Shown: positions 41,957 through 53,651 of the stretch, piece by piece | Layout of the letters: the number at the start of each line of letters is the position of its first letter | How positions within the stretch are numbered: the stretch's first letter is position 1 | Assembly: GCA_001936135.1 (NCBI GenBank) | Contig: CP012817.1 | Location: 1,488,001 to 1,552,000, forward strand | From: Saccharomycopsis fibuligera x Saccharomycopsis cf. fibuligera | Lineage: Eukaryota; Ascomycota; Saccharomycetes; Ascoideales; Saccharomycopsidaceae | Direction of reading: 5' to 3' | DNA length: 64,000 nt | Notes under the pieces: generated by a model | What the model was told of the DNA's origin: nothing | Database searches by the model: none | The model's input: only the letters and a program-made list of their open reading frames with translations | Made by a program: the position numbers and the translations under genes

Positions 41957-44203
41957 GATGGTGGCAGTGGAGCTGGTGCTATTTTGTTTGAGTGATTTCT
42001 TTTTATTCTTACCACCTCGACTTCCTCTTTTGCGTTTCTTCATGGTTTTTGTATTTTGAGTATCTTTACCTTCATTTTGACTTTCTTCTTCGAGTTCTAG
42101 TTTTAAAGAATCTTCATCTATACGAACTTTCTTGGCATTGTCCTTGGCATTGTCCTTGCCGTTAACGGAAGCATTGGTCTGCTTTTCAATAACTTCATCA
42201 TGAGCATATGGTTCTTGCTCATCAAGCAATGGCACCTTCTCGTTATTCAAGACACTAGAATCTGAATCAGTACTATCAGCATCATCATCATAACCATGGA
42301 CGTAATCATTACCATGACGAGCCACCACTACCGGAGTGTCATCTACATCTCTGCTATTAGTCACTGTTTGACTTATTGACTTTCCATTCTTAGCTGCAGT
42401 AGAAGCAGCTGCTGCCGCAGCACGCTTATCACTGATTTCCTTCAACAACTTCTCCTTAATCATATCAATATCAATATCTAAATCTATATCATTCAAAACT
42501 CCCGACTTGCGAATAGAATTTTCAATATGATTTTTTTCTTCTTCGTTGAAATGATAGTAATTATTGTTGTCTTTCTCATTCATCATCACCTTATTTATTA
42601 ATAATTCGCTATTATCTTTACCTTTATCATTATTATCATCATTATTATTATCATTATTATCATTATTATTATGTGCATGGTTTAAGCTTTCATCACCATT
42701 CGGTATGCTTTTTTCACTAATATTGCTATTATTGATATCATTTTCTAAATTATTTTTATTAGTTTTATTTTTTTGTTCTTTGTAGACAGCCGGGTCGCGG
42801 GGCGTCTTAGCGCCGTTCGTATTTATATTACTATTAGCTTCACCTTCATTACTAAAATTCGTGATATTGATTTCCGTATCAGCCAAAATTCTTTCTGCAA
42901 ATTCCACTGCATAGTGAGTCCGTTTCATGAATCCCAACTTGTACATTATTGTAGTCAATGGAGGAATAAACCCCGCTTTTGATGAATAATATAAAATGAA
43001 TAGTAGAACCACAGTAAATACAGAATTCTCAAACAATCTTAGAATGAATTTAAATATAGAGTATGTTTTTCTTTGATCGTTAGTTAATGGTGGATCAATG
43101 GACAAAATTTCGCGGGATCTTTGGTTTTCTGGTAATGAAGAATAATAATATCTTTTGTGATGATACTGAGAGTCACCATTGTTCAACAGAGGAGTAGCCC
43201 TTGGTTTGCTATGGACCAAAGATGGAAACCTTTCGTTATTGTTATTGTTGTTGCCTTTGTTGCTATTTGATTGTCTATTGCTAGTAATCATTGTAGTGGA
43301 GACAAAATTGTTATTACTGACAGTTGGCTTTTTATGAACCCCCACTACTGATTCAACAAACCCTGAATTTAAAGTGTCAAATAATTCACTCTTCTTGTCA
43401 TAAAATGAAGCAATTGATGAAGATTTGACCAACGATGGATAATTTTCACTAGACATTGCAAACCAGTTTTCATCTGTGATTACCCCCAAATAGGTACCAT
43501 GGTCCACTTCAGCATCATCAAATTCATCATTGCTTGGCTTTATTGGATGAGACACCAAAAAGAAATTGCTCTTGTGATTGATGTTTGATGAATCTTTGGA
43601 ATTGGAACTTTTCTCATTGGAATAATCAGTATAAACGTCAAACACGTTGATACATGTAGAATTCAAACTGGTTATCCATTTTGGAATATTTGAATTAATA
43701 TCAATTGACAACAACGATTTTTCTTGAAATGGGAAAACCAAAGCGCCATCAACTGATTTAGAGTTCAAATTTTGAAGTTTTAAATCATTATTTAAATTAT
43801 TTTCACCATACTTGGAGTATGAAATGTTCCATGCTCTATTATCTGATTTTGAAGTGATAATTAACTCATAATCGGTTCTTCCGATAGCAATATAATTGGA
43901 ACAATCATCCAAACAGATAAAATTTTCGTTGTAGTTGTTATCATCAGTGCAACATTTAGTAGAGTTATTCAACAGCAGGGCATCGTCGATCAATTTGCCA
44001 GTTTTAACGTTGGCATAAACCATAGCTGTCTTTCTTGATCCAGTGAATATCTTGTCATCATTGTCTATAGAAAATGGCGATGCAGTGATTAAGTCTTTGA
44101 CGGATAGTGGAACTTTAGTTAGTCCTAAATCTTTAGTGAAAAAATATAAGGCGCCATCGCCATAAGGTTCAACTGCCCAGAATTCTTGGCTACTGCCAGT
44201 AGC

Positions 44204-44247
<44 letters not shown>

Positions 44248-44695
44248 GTGATGATGGTGATGATGGTGATATAGAATTAGTATTTCTTGGATTGATCGGT
44301 GATGAACTTGAAGTAATAACTGGCCCCAAATTCAAGTTCCAAATAACTTTTCCGGTTTGTCTGTTGATACCGGATAGCGTTCCGTCAACTTGAGAAACGA
44401 TGATCAAGTTAGTTAATTGTAACTCATCGATATCTCTATTACTCGACAAAAGTAGTTGGTTATTGGTGCCTTTGTAAAAATTCTTCTTGGTAGTAGCTTG
44501 GACATTTTCATTTGCATGTCTGCTCAAAAAATCATCGTCACCTGTTTGGGCAGCGTTTAATGCCTGTGGTCTTTGATTGTTATTGTAGTACTGGATATTA
44601 TCATTATTGAGCTGAGCAGATATGACAATATCAAGGAAATTTAACGCCAATGATAGAAGAACAAAGCGGATAATTGAAATATCATTCCAAATCAT
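40454..44695 (-). CDS. IRE1: Ire1, ER stress sensor kinase/endoribonuclease
   Basis: Type I ER membrane protein that senses unfolded proteins and uses its KEN RNase in the unfolded-protein response. From ATG 44695 it has 1413 aa. It carries a signal peptide (MIWNDISIIRFVLLSLALNF), a luminal domain with LIIVSQVDGTLSGINRQTGK, and a membrane segment (VFTVVLLFILYYSS) near residue 570. A long acidic/Lys-rich linker with poly-Asn follows. The kinase has GYGSHG near 982, HRDIKPQN near 1142 and SDFGLCKK. The KEN domain ends in LLRVIRNKYHH, the RNase catalytic block. The frame upstream of 44695 begins at TTG and is not used. Ser and Asn microsatellites (about 44203-44260 and 41871-41955) lengthen luminal and linker regions. 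Confidence 0.95.
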
Positions 44696-46062
44696 GATTT
44701 GCGGTGTGTATATCAGATACGAAAAGCAAAGCAAAGCAAATCTAATCAGTTTCTCATTTCTCCATACGTGAGGGGATGTTATAATATTAGCGATGGGTGG
44801 TAATTCGGATGTACTGTTTTCTAGACTATATTTTATCTTATTTTTCTTTAAAAAAAAAAAGGTATTTTCTGTATTTGGCGATTTGTTATTTAATGATCTT
44901 GTAATGGTAAAGGTATGTTATTTTTCCCTGTATATTACAACACAGGGACTGGAGGCAAAGAGATAAGCCAACAAAACGAGATCGGTTAGCGATAGTGGAA
45001 CGAGATAGAATGCTGCTTCTCTCGAGGCTGGAGGGACGGAAAGATGGATAGATGAGTATAGACGCAGCGTACGAATCTAAGACTGTGGGCGTGCAGTGAT
45101 ATCAAACTAAAACTAAGAAAAAGCTTTCTTTGGTTGTCCTATGTTTTCTTGTGATGTGCTAGTGCCTAATAGTTGAGTTATAATAATGCTGTGTATTTTG
45201 TTTTGACGGGGCGGAAGAGTATGGAACGAATGGAATAAAATAAAAGTTTTCTCCCTTCACACACTCACGGGTTCTGTCTCTCTCTATCTCTCTCGTTCTC
45301 ATTCCTCTTTGCCTTCAGTCTCTCAGTCTGAAGAAGTCTCACTATGTGTCACGTGATAATGTAGTGTAAAGCCGTCAATAGCCTCGTCTCTAGTGCGCTA
45401 GTTGCTAGACGAAACCATCAGCTGCCATCCCAAATACTCACTGGGTTTGTACATTGTTGTCTAGACATATTGAAAGACCCGAGAAGATTCTCGTCAAGCA
45501 GATGTGGAGCTACGTTTGAATCTTTGGGTCACTATTGCCTGTCAAAAGGGGCCCTGTCAATGTCTTTGACATGTCAATGTTGGCTTTGTAATCATGGTTT
45601 TGTTGAAGCGTATATGTACTGACAACTGCGTGCGGTTAGCAGGCTTCTAGATGCCCCCGGATGCTTCATCCATATAGTATAATTTGATCCAGGTTTATGT
45701 AGCTAGTCAAGATTCCCTTGTCTTCATAAAACTGACATTGTTGGTGTTGAAAGTACGAATGCTAGAGTGGAGCTTCATTATTTCGCGAGCTGTAGAAGAT
45801 TTTCATAATTGCAGCGCATAGTTAAGCTTGGTTCACGAAACCTCCAATGTTTTTTGATAGTCTTTTCGTACTCATTGTGCTTTAAAGCGTTGAAATGAAT
45901 ATAGATGTATCTATCTATATATATATTTATATTTAGATTGAATGTCTAAAGAAGAATGATAATTCAAAGACTAAAAAAGAAGTAAAAAGGGCAAACCTAT
46001 GAAAGAGGTTATAAATTTTTTTGTTCATAAAAAAATGTGCAAATTGTCGCTCAAAGCAAAAA
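44696..46062 (-). promoter_or_regulatory. IRE1 upstream region and 3' flank of the zinc-cluster gene
   Basis: 1.37 kb spacer. It contains a CT-rich tract (about 45278-45320) and a perfect TCACGTGA (45349-45356), the Cbf1/bHLH-type E-box. An (AT)-rich run lies near 45907-45930. No gene supported. Confidence 0.5.
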
Positions 46063-49000
46063 TCATTGAGAATCCGCAGGTTTGAAAAAATTCTCCGGGT
46101 TAGTATCATCAAACAAAAATACAGGAGCATTGAAAATTGCTTGGCTTAAAAGTGACGAATTGTCAAAAAACATTCCCAGACCCTCCATTGGAATCGAATC
46201 ATTATTATTGAATCCATTCCCGTATATGTTTCCAAGGCCCGCGGTTAAATCGTTTGAAATTAGTGTATTTTTCGAATATGGCGATACTTTTTGCTGGAAA
46301 TTTTGGTTTTGGTTATCGTTGTAGTTATGGTTTAGATCTTCAGGTTGTGCCACGTTGAAATTATTTAATATTGGGGCAAGACTTGGGTTTTCTAATCCTG
46401 TTGGTGGATATGAAGGAACATTATATTGAGACAATTTACTGTTGATATTTGCATGTTGAATTGCTGCAGAAACGGGCGTGCCGATAACTTTGATATTGCC
46501 ACCATTGTCGTTGGTTGATGAACTTGCATGACTCAAAGTCTGCCCATCGTTGATATCAGGGTAGCCGTATTCCGTAGAGCCCACTGATCTTGTGTTGCTG
46601 TTGTTACTGTCAACGTTGCTATTGTTGTTGCTGTTATTACCTTCGTTTAGTGTTGACCGAGTATTGGAAATAAGAGGCTTTCCACCGAGCCCCAATGGTT
46701 CACTAAGATTTGCCGAAGCAGTAGTAGTATCTGCAGCTGCCAAATTTCTACTTGCTGTTTTCTCGTTCTTTGGGCTAATCACATCAGCATATGTCTCAGC
46801 AAATTGAAGGTTTGCCTTCAAAAATGAAGCAATCACGGGGTCGGTTTCGGTGAAATCAGAATTCTCGCTATGAATCTTATGTAGCTTGATACTAATCAAA
46901 ATCAACCTGCAAAAAAGAAACCTGGTAATGTTGTTGAGCTCATCATCAAGAAAAAGGCCACATAAAAACTTCTCAAATGCTTGAATCATATATCTGATAT
47001 GGGCTAAACTTTCCTTTTTCTCTGGATATGCCGCTGTGCTAGTAAATAGCGTAAAGAACGCAGCAAGCACAAATATTGCAAAACAATTGCGCATTTCCAA
47101 AAATACTTCATCAAATTTGACGCTTAGTTTGAGCAAAATGACGGCAGAATCCAAGCATCGTGAAGTCAAGGTATCCCGCGCGAGTTTCATCTTCAAGCTA
47201 TAATCTGAAAATCCGCCTTTAACTTTGCTATTACTGCCTCCGTATTTCCACAAAATCGAATATGCAATTCTATGAATCACCATCAAATCATAATTATAAA
47301 TGCAATACAATGCAACAACAAAACATTTTCTCATTCTAAATTGAGCCTCGTGGGTATATGGATAATCAGCAGTCTCTACCAAAAAACTTCCCAATTCATC
47401 ACAATGCATAAAATGCGGGGCCAGCATTTTCCATTTTTCAAGCTCAGCACTCAATTTCCTAATCCTCTTCACCACTTTACGGACAGTGGCTGCCGTAAAT
47501 GATTTCTTTGCCATTACAGCCGTACCTGACAAAAGCTCATCATAACATTTTGATCCAATGGCTGCAAGCCCCAATTGCAAAAAAGTAACCAAATAAATAA
47601 AGCCCTTGTGATCTTTCTTCGCAAAAGTGTCTAAAGCTTTAATAAAAGCTTCATTCAGTTCAATATCTTTGACTGTAAAATGGGTTGGGAAATTTTTGAG
47701 CATTTGACCTTTAAAGTCGCTTGGCGTCATTGTCGTGCATTCCTTGTCATGAATCACTGGTGGCTGTCCCAGCTTCATGTTGTTTTCTTTGTCAAGTATA
47801 TACAAAATTGCCCACAAAAGTCTTCTTTTCAATGCTTCTTTTGGCAGTAATCCTCTGTAAGAATCTACGCGGTGCAACCCGAGTTCTTGAGCAAATCTGA
47901 TAACAGAAGCAACGACCATATAATTTGTGAAAAGTAAACGCGCATCTGCATAAAATGCCAACAAAAGCCCGCCTTTTACAGCATTAATGTTTTCCCCAAT
48001 CAACGCAATCTTGTGGAAAAAATGAAGCGCATATGCAAAGTACCTCTTTTCAAAATCAAGAAGCTCATCAAGATTCATGCCCAACTTTTTTTGAATTTCT
48101 ACTGCATTCGGCGATGTTGGAAATAGTGCGCATGTCATTACCAAGACCATGCAAAGAATAAGATAATCTGAGTTTAAAAGCTTGGAGTAATCTTTTCGGC
48201 GTCTCGCCTCAAGATACTTGTTAATTAGATTTTTGGCATCATCACCATCAACGACAAAATCCATAAGTTCCGTTTGACAAAAATAATGAAAAATGTAGAC
48301 TAAAATTTCATCATTAGGCATGAATGATTCATCATGAGGTTCTTTGGCCTCTACTAATTTTTGGAATGAGTTACGGAACTCGACATGGCCTTTGTTTATG
48401 GATTTTTTCAAATAGTAAACATCCATTGGTCCACTTTTGCCAAGTTTGGATTGAATCCAGTTGAGGCCAGTAGCACTGAAAATTGAACTGTAATCGTGGG
48501 CACTTATTCGGGTATAATGAGTGTCAGGAAATTCTTGGCCTTGGTCAAGAACTGAGCTGCCACGCAGTTGACCATCTTGCTGTTGATTTTCGCTGATGTT
48601 ACTTTTATAATCATTATTGTCCTTATAATCATTACCACTGATACTAATGTCCGCTTTTGCTATCCCGTTATCTTGTGAAATATCTGACTCATCATAGTCT
48701 TCATCCTCAAAAGTATCAGAGTTGTCTTCACTTTGCAGACTCTCACTATAATTGTCGATATCGTCGCTATTCACATCGTACATGTCGTACGCACCGTCCA
48801 TATCGTCATTATCCTCATTAGTATTGCTGCCATAACCATTTGTTATTCGCCGGGGAGCCCCATCGGTATCAGCGTCCGTAATATTAGCAATATTACTGCC
48901 AGAATGTTTCTCCGGCTCTGCTTTCTTAGGAAAAAGTCGCTTATGAGCGTGTTTTCTTCTTCCCGATGCTGTCGCTAGCCCACCACCACTATTGATGCGT

Positions 49001-49284
49001 TCAAGCATGGTAGACATTAGTACTTCCAAGCGATTGACTTTTGCGTCTATATCTTTAAGAGTCCGAGCATTTGAACTTGGTCTTCTTCTTGGTTTTTTGC
49101 TCTCGGTGGCAGCATAATAGCATTCAACATTGTTGGTATTACAATTGGTACACGGAGTTTGGCCATCACACTTTATCTTTTTCTTGCGGCAGTAGTCACA
49201 GGCTTTGGCAATTCTTCTTCGTTTGGGGGCGTCATGACTGTTCTGGTCTAGCTTCCTCTGTTTTTGACTACCAGAGTCGGACAT
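46063..49284 (-). CDS. fungal Zn2Cys6 transcription factor, 1073 aa
   Basis: Binuclear zinc-cluster regulator. The cluster is at residues 29-55 with Cys29, 32, 39, 45, 48 and 55 in perfect CX2CX6CX5CX2CX6C spacing (ACDYCRKKKIKCDG). A basic linker (KKPRRRP) and a short heptad segment (IDAKVNRLEVLMSTML) suited to dimerisation follow. Residues about 300-800 form the fungal transcription-factor middle homology region (ARLLFTNYMVVASVIRFAQELGLHR, LKRRLLWAILYILDKE). The C-terminal part is Asn/Ser-rich with an acidic, aromatic end that could activate. I do not recognise the orthologue, so target genes are unknown. It has a long upstream region of about 1.9 kb, common for heavily regulated factors. 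Confidence 0.9.
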   Translation of the reverse strand: MSDSGSQKQRKLDQNSHDAPKRRRIAKACDYCRKKKIKCDGQTPCTNCNTNNVECYYAATESKKPRRRPSSNARTLKDIDAKVNRLEVLMSTMLERINSGGGLATASGRRKHAHKRLFPKKAEPEKHSGSNIANITDADTDGAPRRITNGYGSNTNEDNDDMDGAYDMYDVNSDDIDNYSESLQSEDNSDTFEDEDYDESDISQDNGIAKADISISGNDYKDNNDYKSNISENQQQDGQLRGSSVLDQGQEFPDTHYTRISAHDYSSIFSATGLNWIQSKLGKSGPMDVYYLKKSINKGHVEFRNSFQKLVEAKEPHDESFMPNDEILVYIFHYFCQTELMDFVVDGDDAKNLINKYLEARRRKDYSKLLNSDYLILCMVLVMTCALFPTSPNAVEIQKKLGMNLDELLDFEKRYFAYALHFFHKIALIGENINAVKGGLLLAFYADARLLFTNYMVVASVIRFAQELGLHRVDSYRGLLPKEALKRRLLWAILYILDKENNMKLGQPPVIHDKECTTMTPSDFKGQMLKNFPTHFTVKDIELNEAFIKALDTFAKKDHKGFIYLVTFLQLGLAAIGSKCYDELLSGTAVMAKKSFTAATVRKVVKRIRKLSAELEKWKMLAPHFMHCDELGSFLVETADYPYTHEAQFRMRKCFVVALYCIYNYDLMVIHRIAYSILWKYGGSNSKVKGGFSDYSLKMKLARDTLTSRCLDSAVILLKLSVKFDEVFLEMRNCFAIFVLAAFFTLFTSTAAYPEKKESLAHIRYMIQAFEKFLCGLFLDDELNNITRFLFCRLILISIKLHKIHSENSDFTETDPVIASFLKANLQFAETYADVISPKNEKTASRNLAAADTTTASANLSEPLGLGGKPLISNTRSTLNEGNNSNNNSNVDSNNSNTRSVGSTEYGYPDINDGQTLSHASSSTNDNGGNIKVIGTPVSAAIQHANINSKLSQYNVPSYPPTGLENPSLAPILNNFNVAQPEDLNHNYNDNQNQNFQQKVSPYSKNTLISNDLTAGLGNIYGNGFNNNDSIPMEGLGMFFDNSSLLSQAIFNAPVFLFDDTNPENFFKPADSQ

Positions 49285-51192
49285 TATTATAACTATTATT
49301 ATTATTATTATTATTATTATGGTTTGTTGAAAGAATTTAAATGTTTGGTTATTGAGTTTAACGTTTCCATCTATTTGCTAATCAATCTATCCGAATGTAA
49401 TATTAACGAGCAGGCGTTTCCACGAATGGAAAAAAATAGGTTTATAATGGAAGACGCCTAGAGATTTTATTTCAGCGATGCCCTGCGCAACCCAATATTT
49501 GCAAAACAACTCTCTGACTGTACTCGAGACTTAGCGTTTCTGATAGCAGTCAAACAGCAGAAGGGAAAATTCAGTGGCTACTTGTGCAGTAAGCAAATTG
49601 TGTCTTTGGCTCCTCGAGATGACTTTCGCTTAAATCTTTCCTCGGTTTTCTTGTTATTTTTAGTTTTCTGTTTCTTAAATTTTTTTTTTTTTTTCTTTTT
49701 TTTATTTTTTTTTTTTTTTTTTTTTTGTCGGAAAGAAGGGGTTCCGAGAACTGGTTACAATACACTAAGAAGGTCCACTTCTACTTGGAAATATTATTTC
49801 GTCCCCGAATTATGATATGATCTCTTCCACAAACACCTCTGTGCACCGATGAGTAAACTGGCCTCAAAGTTCTTGGATTACTATTTCTTGACTGTTGCAA
49901 TTAGTCGGCTGCAATATTCTCAACATGGCTATCCGCTCGGTTATTTCCATGCATCAGGGTCAATTTCACCGTTTTCTCATCACCTCCTATATCCGCTAGC
50001 AAGTCACATGATTGTTGTTTCCGTCACAAGTTACAATCTACAGTACAGTATACTTAAGTAGACCGATGCCGATATCAATTGTTGCAGGAAGGTACCGACT
50101 CTGATACTACGACCAACTATCCGATAAATACCATTTCTCTCATTTACAAGAAAAACCATCACATTTTCAATTCAAATGAATTTTCCTGCTATTTTTCGAC
50201 TTTTCATTATTTATCCAGCACCTTCCTTTCACATAATGTGGCATTGTTAACTGATTGTGGTCTCCAGCTATAGTGCCATACCGATAAGACAAACCGTTTA
50301 GTGAGACATTTTCACACTGCATAAATAGACCGTTGACAGGTAATTCCCGCGCAGACCCTAGACGGACATTTTTCTTTTTCTGTTTTGTGTTGAAGACAAC
50401 TGTAGATATATAAACGGGACGCTACATTAGCTGTCAACCATCTAAAGATGGGAGTTGTCTTTACCCGAATTTTCTGCATTGTGGCTGTTTCTGTATTTTA
50501 GCAAATTGTCCCTGTGAAGCAATAATTTGCGGGCGTTGGTACTCTGTGTCTGTTAGTCGAGAAAGAATGTCTAGAATAACAAAAAAAATTGTCAACTCTC
50601 ATAGATAGATAGGTCTAATTCTTCAAAATATTGAGATCCGTCTACTCGCGGCTTCTACTCGCGGCTTCTACTTGCAATTTCGCTTTCGCCACCAATGAAC
50701 TCAATTGCAGCAAGCCAGGCCTCCTCGTATCAATCGCTCGCATCAATTACTAGCAACGAACAGAGTGGCGAAATTTGAGAGCAGTTAGTACAATTCGAAT
50801 TGCTGGACTATCTTGATGGCTACCAAAAAAAACAGTATCAGAAAAATAATATCAAAATACACATATCTTATGTGATGTAATGGTGTATTTAATCATAATG
50901 ACGTATCAGAGGATACCCGATTTTAGAGAACACCACCAATGTTTTTGTTGACCGCAATTTTTCTCATCATGCATAAGCTTCCCTCAATCCAAATTTAGCT
51001 GACTGTAGTAAGAAATATTACTTCGTAAAACAAATTTTGTCTCTGCCTCAAATGGTTAAAACACTATTTTTATAAATACTAAGCTCTTTCTTGTATTTTG
51101 TTTTAGTCATTCAGTGCAAATAATTACACTGCTTTGACAATCACTCCCTTCACACAGCAAAGCAAATCCAAATTTCAAGTTCATCTTTCAAT
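49285..51192. promoter_or_regulatory. long divergent upstream region, zinc-cluster gene / small Cys-rich gene
   Basis: 1.9 kb without a supported gene. It holds an ATT microsatellite beside the zinc-cluster start (about 49287-49319), interrupted poly-T tracts (49679-49726) and a 13-bp tandem repeat (TCTACTCGCGGCT, 50641-50666, plus a partial third copy). A TATATAAA box at 50406-50413 precedes a 17-codon ATG frame (MGVVFTRIFCIVAVSVF) near 50449. A TATA-like TTTTATAAATA lies about 120 bp before the 51193 start. Confidence 0.5.
50641..50673. repeat. 13-bp tandem repeat with CGCGG core
   Basis: TCTACTCGCGGCT occurs twice in a row, followed by a partial third copy. CGG-containing direct repeats can be zinc-cluster factor targets. 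Confidence 0.8.
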
Positions 51193-51627
51193 ATGGAACG
51201 TGGTTCAAATAACCAAGCTTTCAGTTTACCCAAAGATATGGGTTACCATCCAGAAGTTGATTACGATAATGAAGTTGACACAGAATGGTTGAAAACATTA
51301 CCACAATGGCAAAGAGATATTGTTCAAGCAGTGCATTACGTAATGACGCCAACAAAAATAACCAAATGGAAATGTTGTTTGCCCCACAGGCATGAAGAAT
51401 GGGGACCTAATGAAGACTGGGCTTCATTAACTTTGGACAGAAGAAGTGATTTTGCTTGTTGGTCATGTCAAATGACTAAAATTGGGTGCGACAGATTCAA
51501 CGCTCACAAGATGTGTCCTCAATGTGAGATTCTTGATGAATATGTCGAAGATCGCCCTACTAGAATAAAAAACCCATATTCGATCAAATCATATGGTTTC
51601 AATCCTGGGTACTTCCGTGATCTGTAA
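51193..51627 (+). CDS. small Cys-rich protein, 144 aa, unknown
   Basis: ATG frame with a TATA-like box about 120 bp upstream. The protein has an acidic N-terminal half and a Cys-rich half: W59-K-C61-C62, then C89-x2-C92-x6-C99 and C108-P-x-C111, followed by EILDEYVED. The CX2CX6C...CX2C layout is partly like a zinc cluster but lacks the sixth Cys. Together with the 65-aa frame at 53454 it shares a W-x-CC start, an aromatic-x-C-x2-C pair, a CP-x-C pair and a following I..-x-Y-x-E segment, suggesting a common origin and zinc binding. I do not recognise a family. Codon use and composition look genuinely coding. Confidence 0.6.
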   Translation: MERGSNNQAFSLPKDMGYHPEVDYDNEVDTEWLKTLPQWQRDIVQAVHYVMTPTKITKWKCCLPHRHEEWGPNEDWASLTLDRRSDFACWSCQMTKIGCDRFNAHKMCPQCEILDEYVEDRPTRIKNPYSIKSYGFNPGYFRDL

Positions 51628-53453
51628 AGTTAACGGGGTTTGGCTCTTCTCATATTATCCAAATTATATACATTTGATAAGTATTCAATTGAATTGTAAC
51701 TGTTTTTTTTACCTTTTTCCCTAACCAATCAATTTACTTCGAATAAAAAAATTTCAAACTTAGTCTTAAATGTAATACTGAACTTAAGCATTCCAGTCGT
51801 TGAAGATGCTCAAACATCCTTTTTGGCTCTAGGACATGATGCGTTTTAACATTTTGGCGAGAGTGACAAACTACAGCTTAAATGATAAAAAGTATGCCAA
51901 AAGTATATAGTACTAAGTTGTTAAGACTATCCTAGATTGCCATCATCATATTATTCGACTATATCGGTTATGCCATTCACTTTTGAAGGAAACGCCCCTG
52001 CTCGCTTAACCAGTTCCATCAAGTTCGCTACAAAAGCTTCACAAATTTGATTAGCAATGCCAATATCATATAATTATTAGTATCAACCATGTTCAAAACT
52101 GTTATATTGTGAAGGCAAAAGCTAATGGTTGTTACCGTCATTTGGAGGAACTTCATATGAAATGGTTGAAGTTTTTTAGCGTAGCTGATCACGATACAAA
52201 TTATTTTGTTGAAAGACGGTTTCCTCAATGTACTTCTTGGCGTGAATTTAAGTGTCTCAACAAATGGGTTTGCAAATAGTTTAGGAATGCAATACACGAA
52301 ACAAAAAGTTGAGCTTTTTTTGTGTATGAATCATGATATCTACAAATACTGAATCTTGACCGAACGAAGTCTTCTATGCAAGAGCAACCCTTAGCTCCTA
52401 GAACATAGCAATATAGCTTTAGGAACTAAGTATTACATGTACCTCAGTTTTTAGAAAAAGGTCACTGAATCAAGAGCGTTTGCGTACGCAAAAAAATACT
52501 GGACAAACCCGAAACTGGTATTACCTTTGGCTTTTTTGGCTAATGTTATATCAAAACTTTGTTCACGTTTCTGTTTAAAGTTATTTCAGTTTAAAATTTT
52601 TTCTGGAATGCTTACTAGAAACTCTTATGCAAATTTCTGCATGATGAACCTCCTGCATAAATCAGAATTAGGCAATTAGTTCATCGATAATTATGATGCT
52701 AAGATTTTTTATTTCCTCAAATGGTAGTCACTTGGCAATTTATTAGCGCCAATAAATTAACTTATCTCCTTTTTATACTTAAGTTAATTAGTAACTTAGA
52801 ATTTCAAATCAAAGCAAAGGAAAAGGTAAAGGGAATATCACAATCAATGATTCTAACAGAGGTCAATACCGGAACCAATACTTGGGAAAGCGCAAAAAAA
52901 GAATTTCAGTAATGGAAAGCATTCGAGTATGTTGCAGCGGTAATGAAGAAAGTTGTCATTTTAGTCCAGCTTGAGATTACATCTGTCATCCTCTATATAT
53001 ACGATATGTTTTCCTTTTCATTTTAGATGCCAGACATACTGGTCACTTTTGCCTGATCATCCAGGAACTTGATAATTTCTTTTAACTCTGTTTTGTTTAT
53101 GCAATGGTGCTGCTAATACACATATTGACAATTTGATTTTGACATGTTGTACTTTTTTTTTTTATTGGTAATTCTTATGCTGAAAACGCAGCTTTGGAAA
53201 AGGATTTATAGCTTAGTCTCGTCTGTCTTTTTTGAGGGAAATGTTGCCAATGTTCCCACGCCACTTAAATTTGTTCTTGCATGAGCTTCCGTTGCAACTA
53301 ATGATATTTCAAAATCAACAATTTTCACTCATACATCATTGTGTTCTATAAATAAGCACTTCTCGCTATAAATTCTTACTTATTAAAATCAATCTATTTT
53401 TACTGCTCAATGTTAAAAGTCAACCACATCAAGGGCCCAGTACAAATAAAAAA
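51628..53453. other. gene-poor spacer of 1.8 kb
   Basis: AT-rich sequence with only short frames. A plus-strand stretch at about 52058-52279 stays open without an initiator ATG and reads as Cys- and Trp-containing sequence ending ...FKCLNKWVCK; it could be a decayed small gene. A 63-codon ATG frame at 52721-52912 has no feature supporting it. A TATA box (TCTATAAATAAG) at about 53345 precedes the next small gene. Confidence 0.45.
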
Positions 53454-53651
53454 ATGACCGCCGCCACGCTTCATCAATGCACAATTTGGGAATGTTGCGA
53501 ATGCAATTTTGTTCCTAATATTGATATTGTACGAGACTTTCGTCGCTCGCGATTCACCTATAATTGTTCCAAATGTCATCATATTCTGTGTCCGTCTTGT
53601 ATCATAGCTCAGTATGAAGAGATGCTCGTAGCAGCTGAGGACAACAAATAA
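53454..53651 (+). CDS. very small Cys-rich, zinc-ribbon-like protein, 65 aa
   Basis: ATG frame preceded by AAAAAA and a TATA box about 105 bp upstream. Its 65 residues contain W12-E-C14-C15-x-C17 and, after a basic spacer, C38-x2-C41-H42-x3-C46-P-x-C49. This W-x-CC-x-C ... C-x2-C-x-H-like ... C-x2-C pattern resembles, as far as I recall, short hypothetical proteins of filamentous ascomycetes. The Cys pairs would hold one or two zinc ions. It appears distantly related to the 144-aa product upstream. No function can be assigned. Confidence 0.55.
   Translation: MTAATLHQCTIWECCECNFVPNIDIVRDFRRSRFTYNCSKCHHILCPSCIIAQYEEMLVAAEDNK

Noticed and set aside
52028-52297. 89-codon minus-strand frame and the overlapping open plus-strand stretch
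   Set aside because: Neither has clear coding character; the plus stretch lacks an initiator. Kept only as a remark on possible gene decay.
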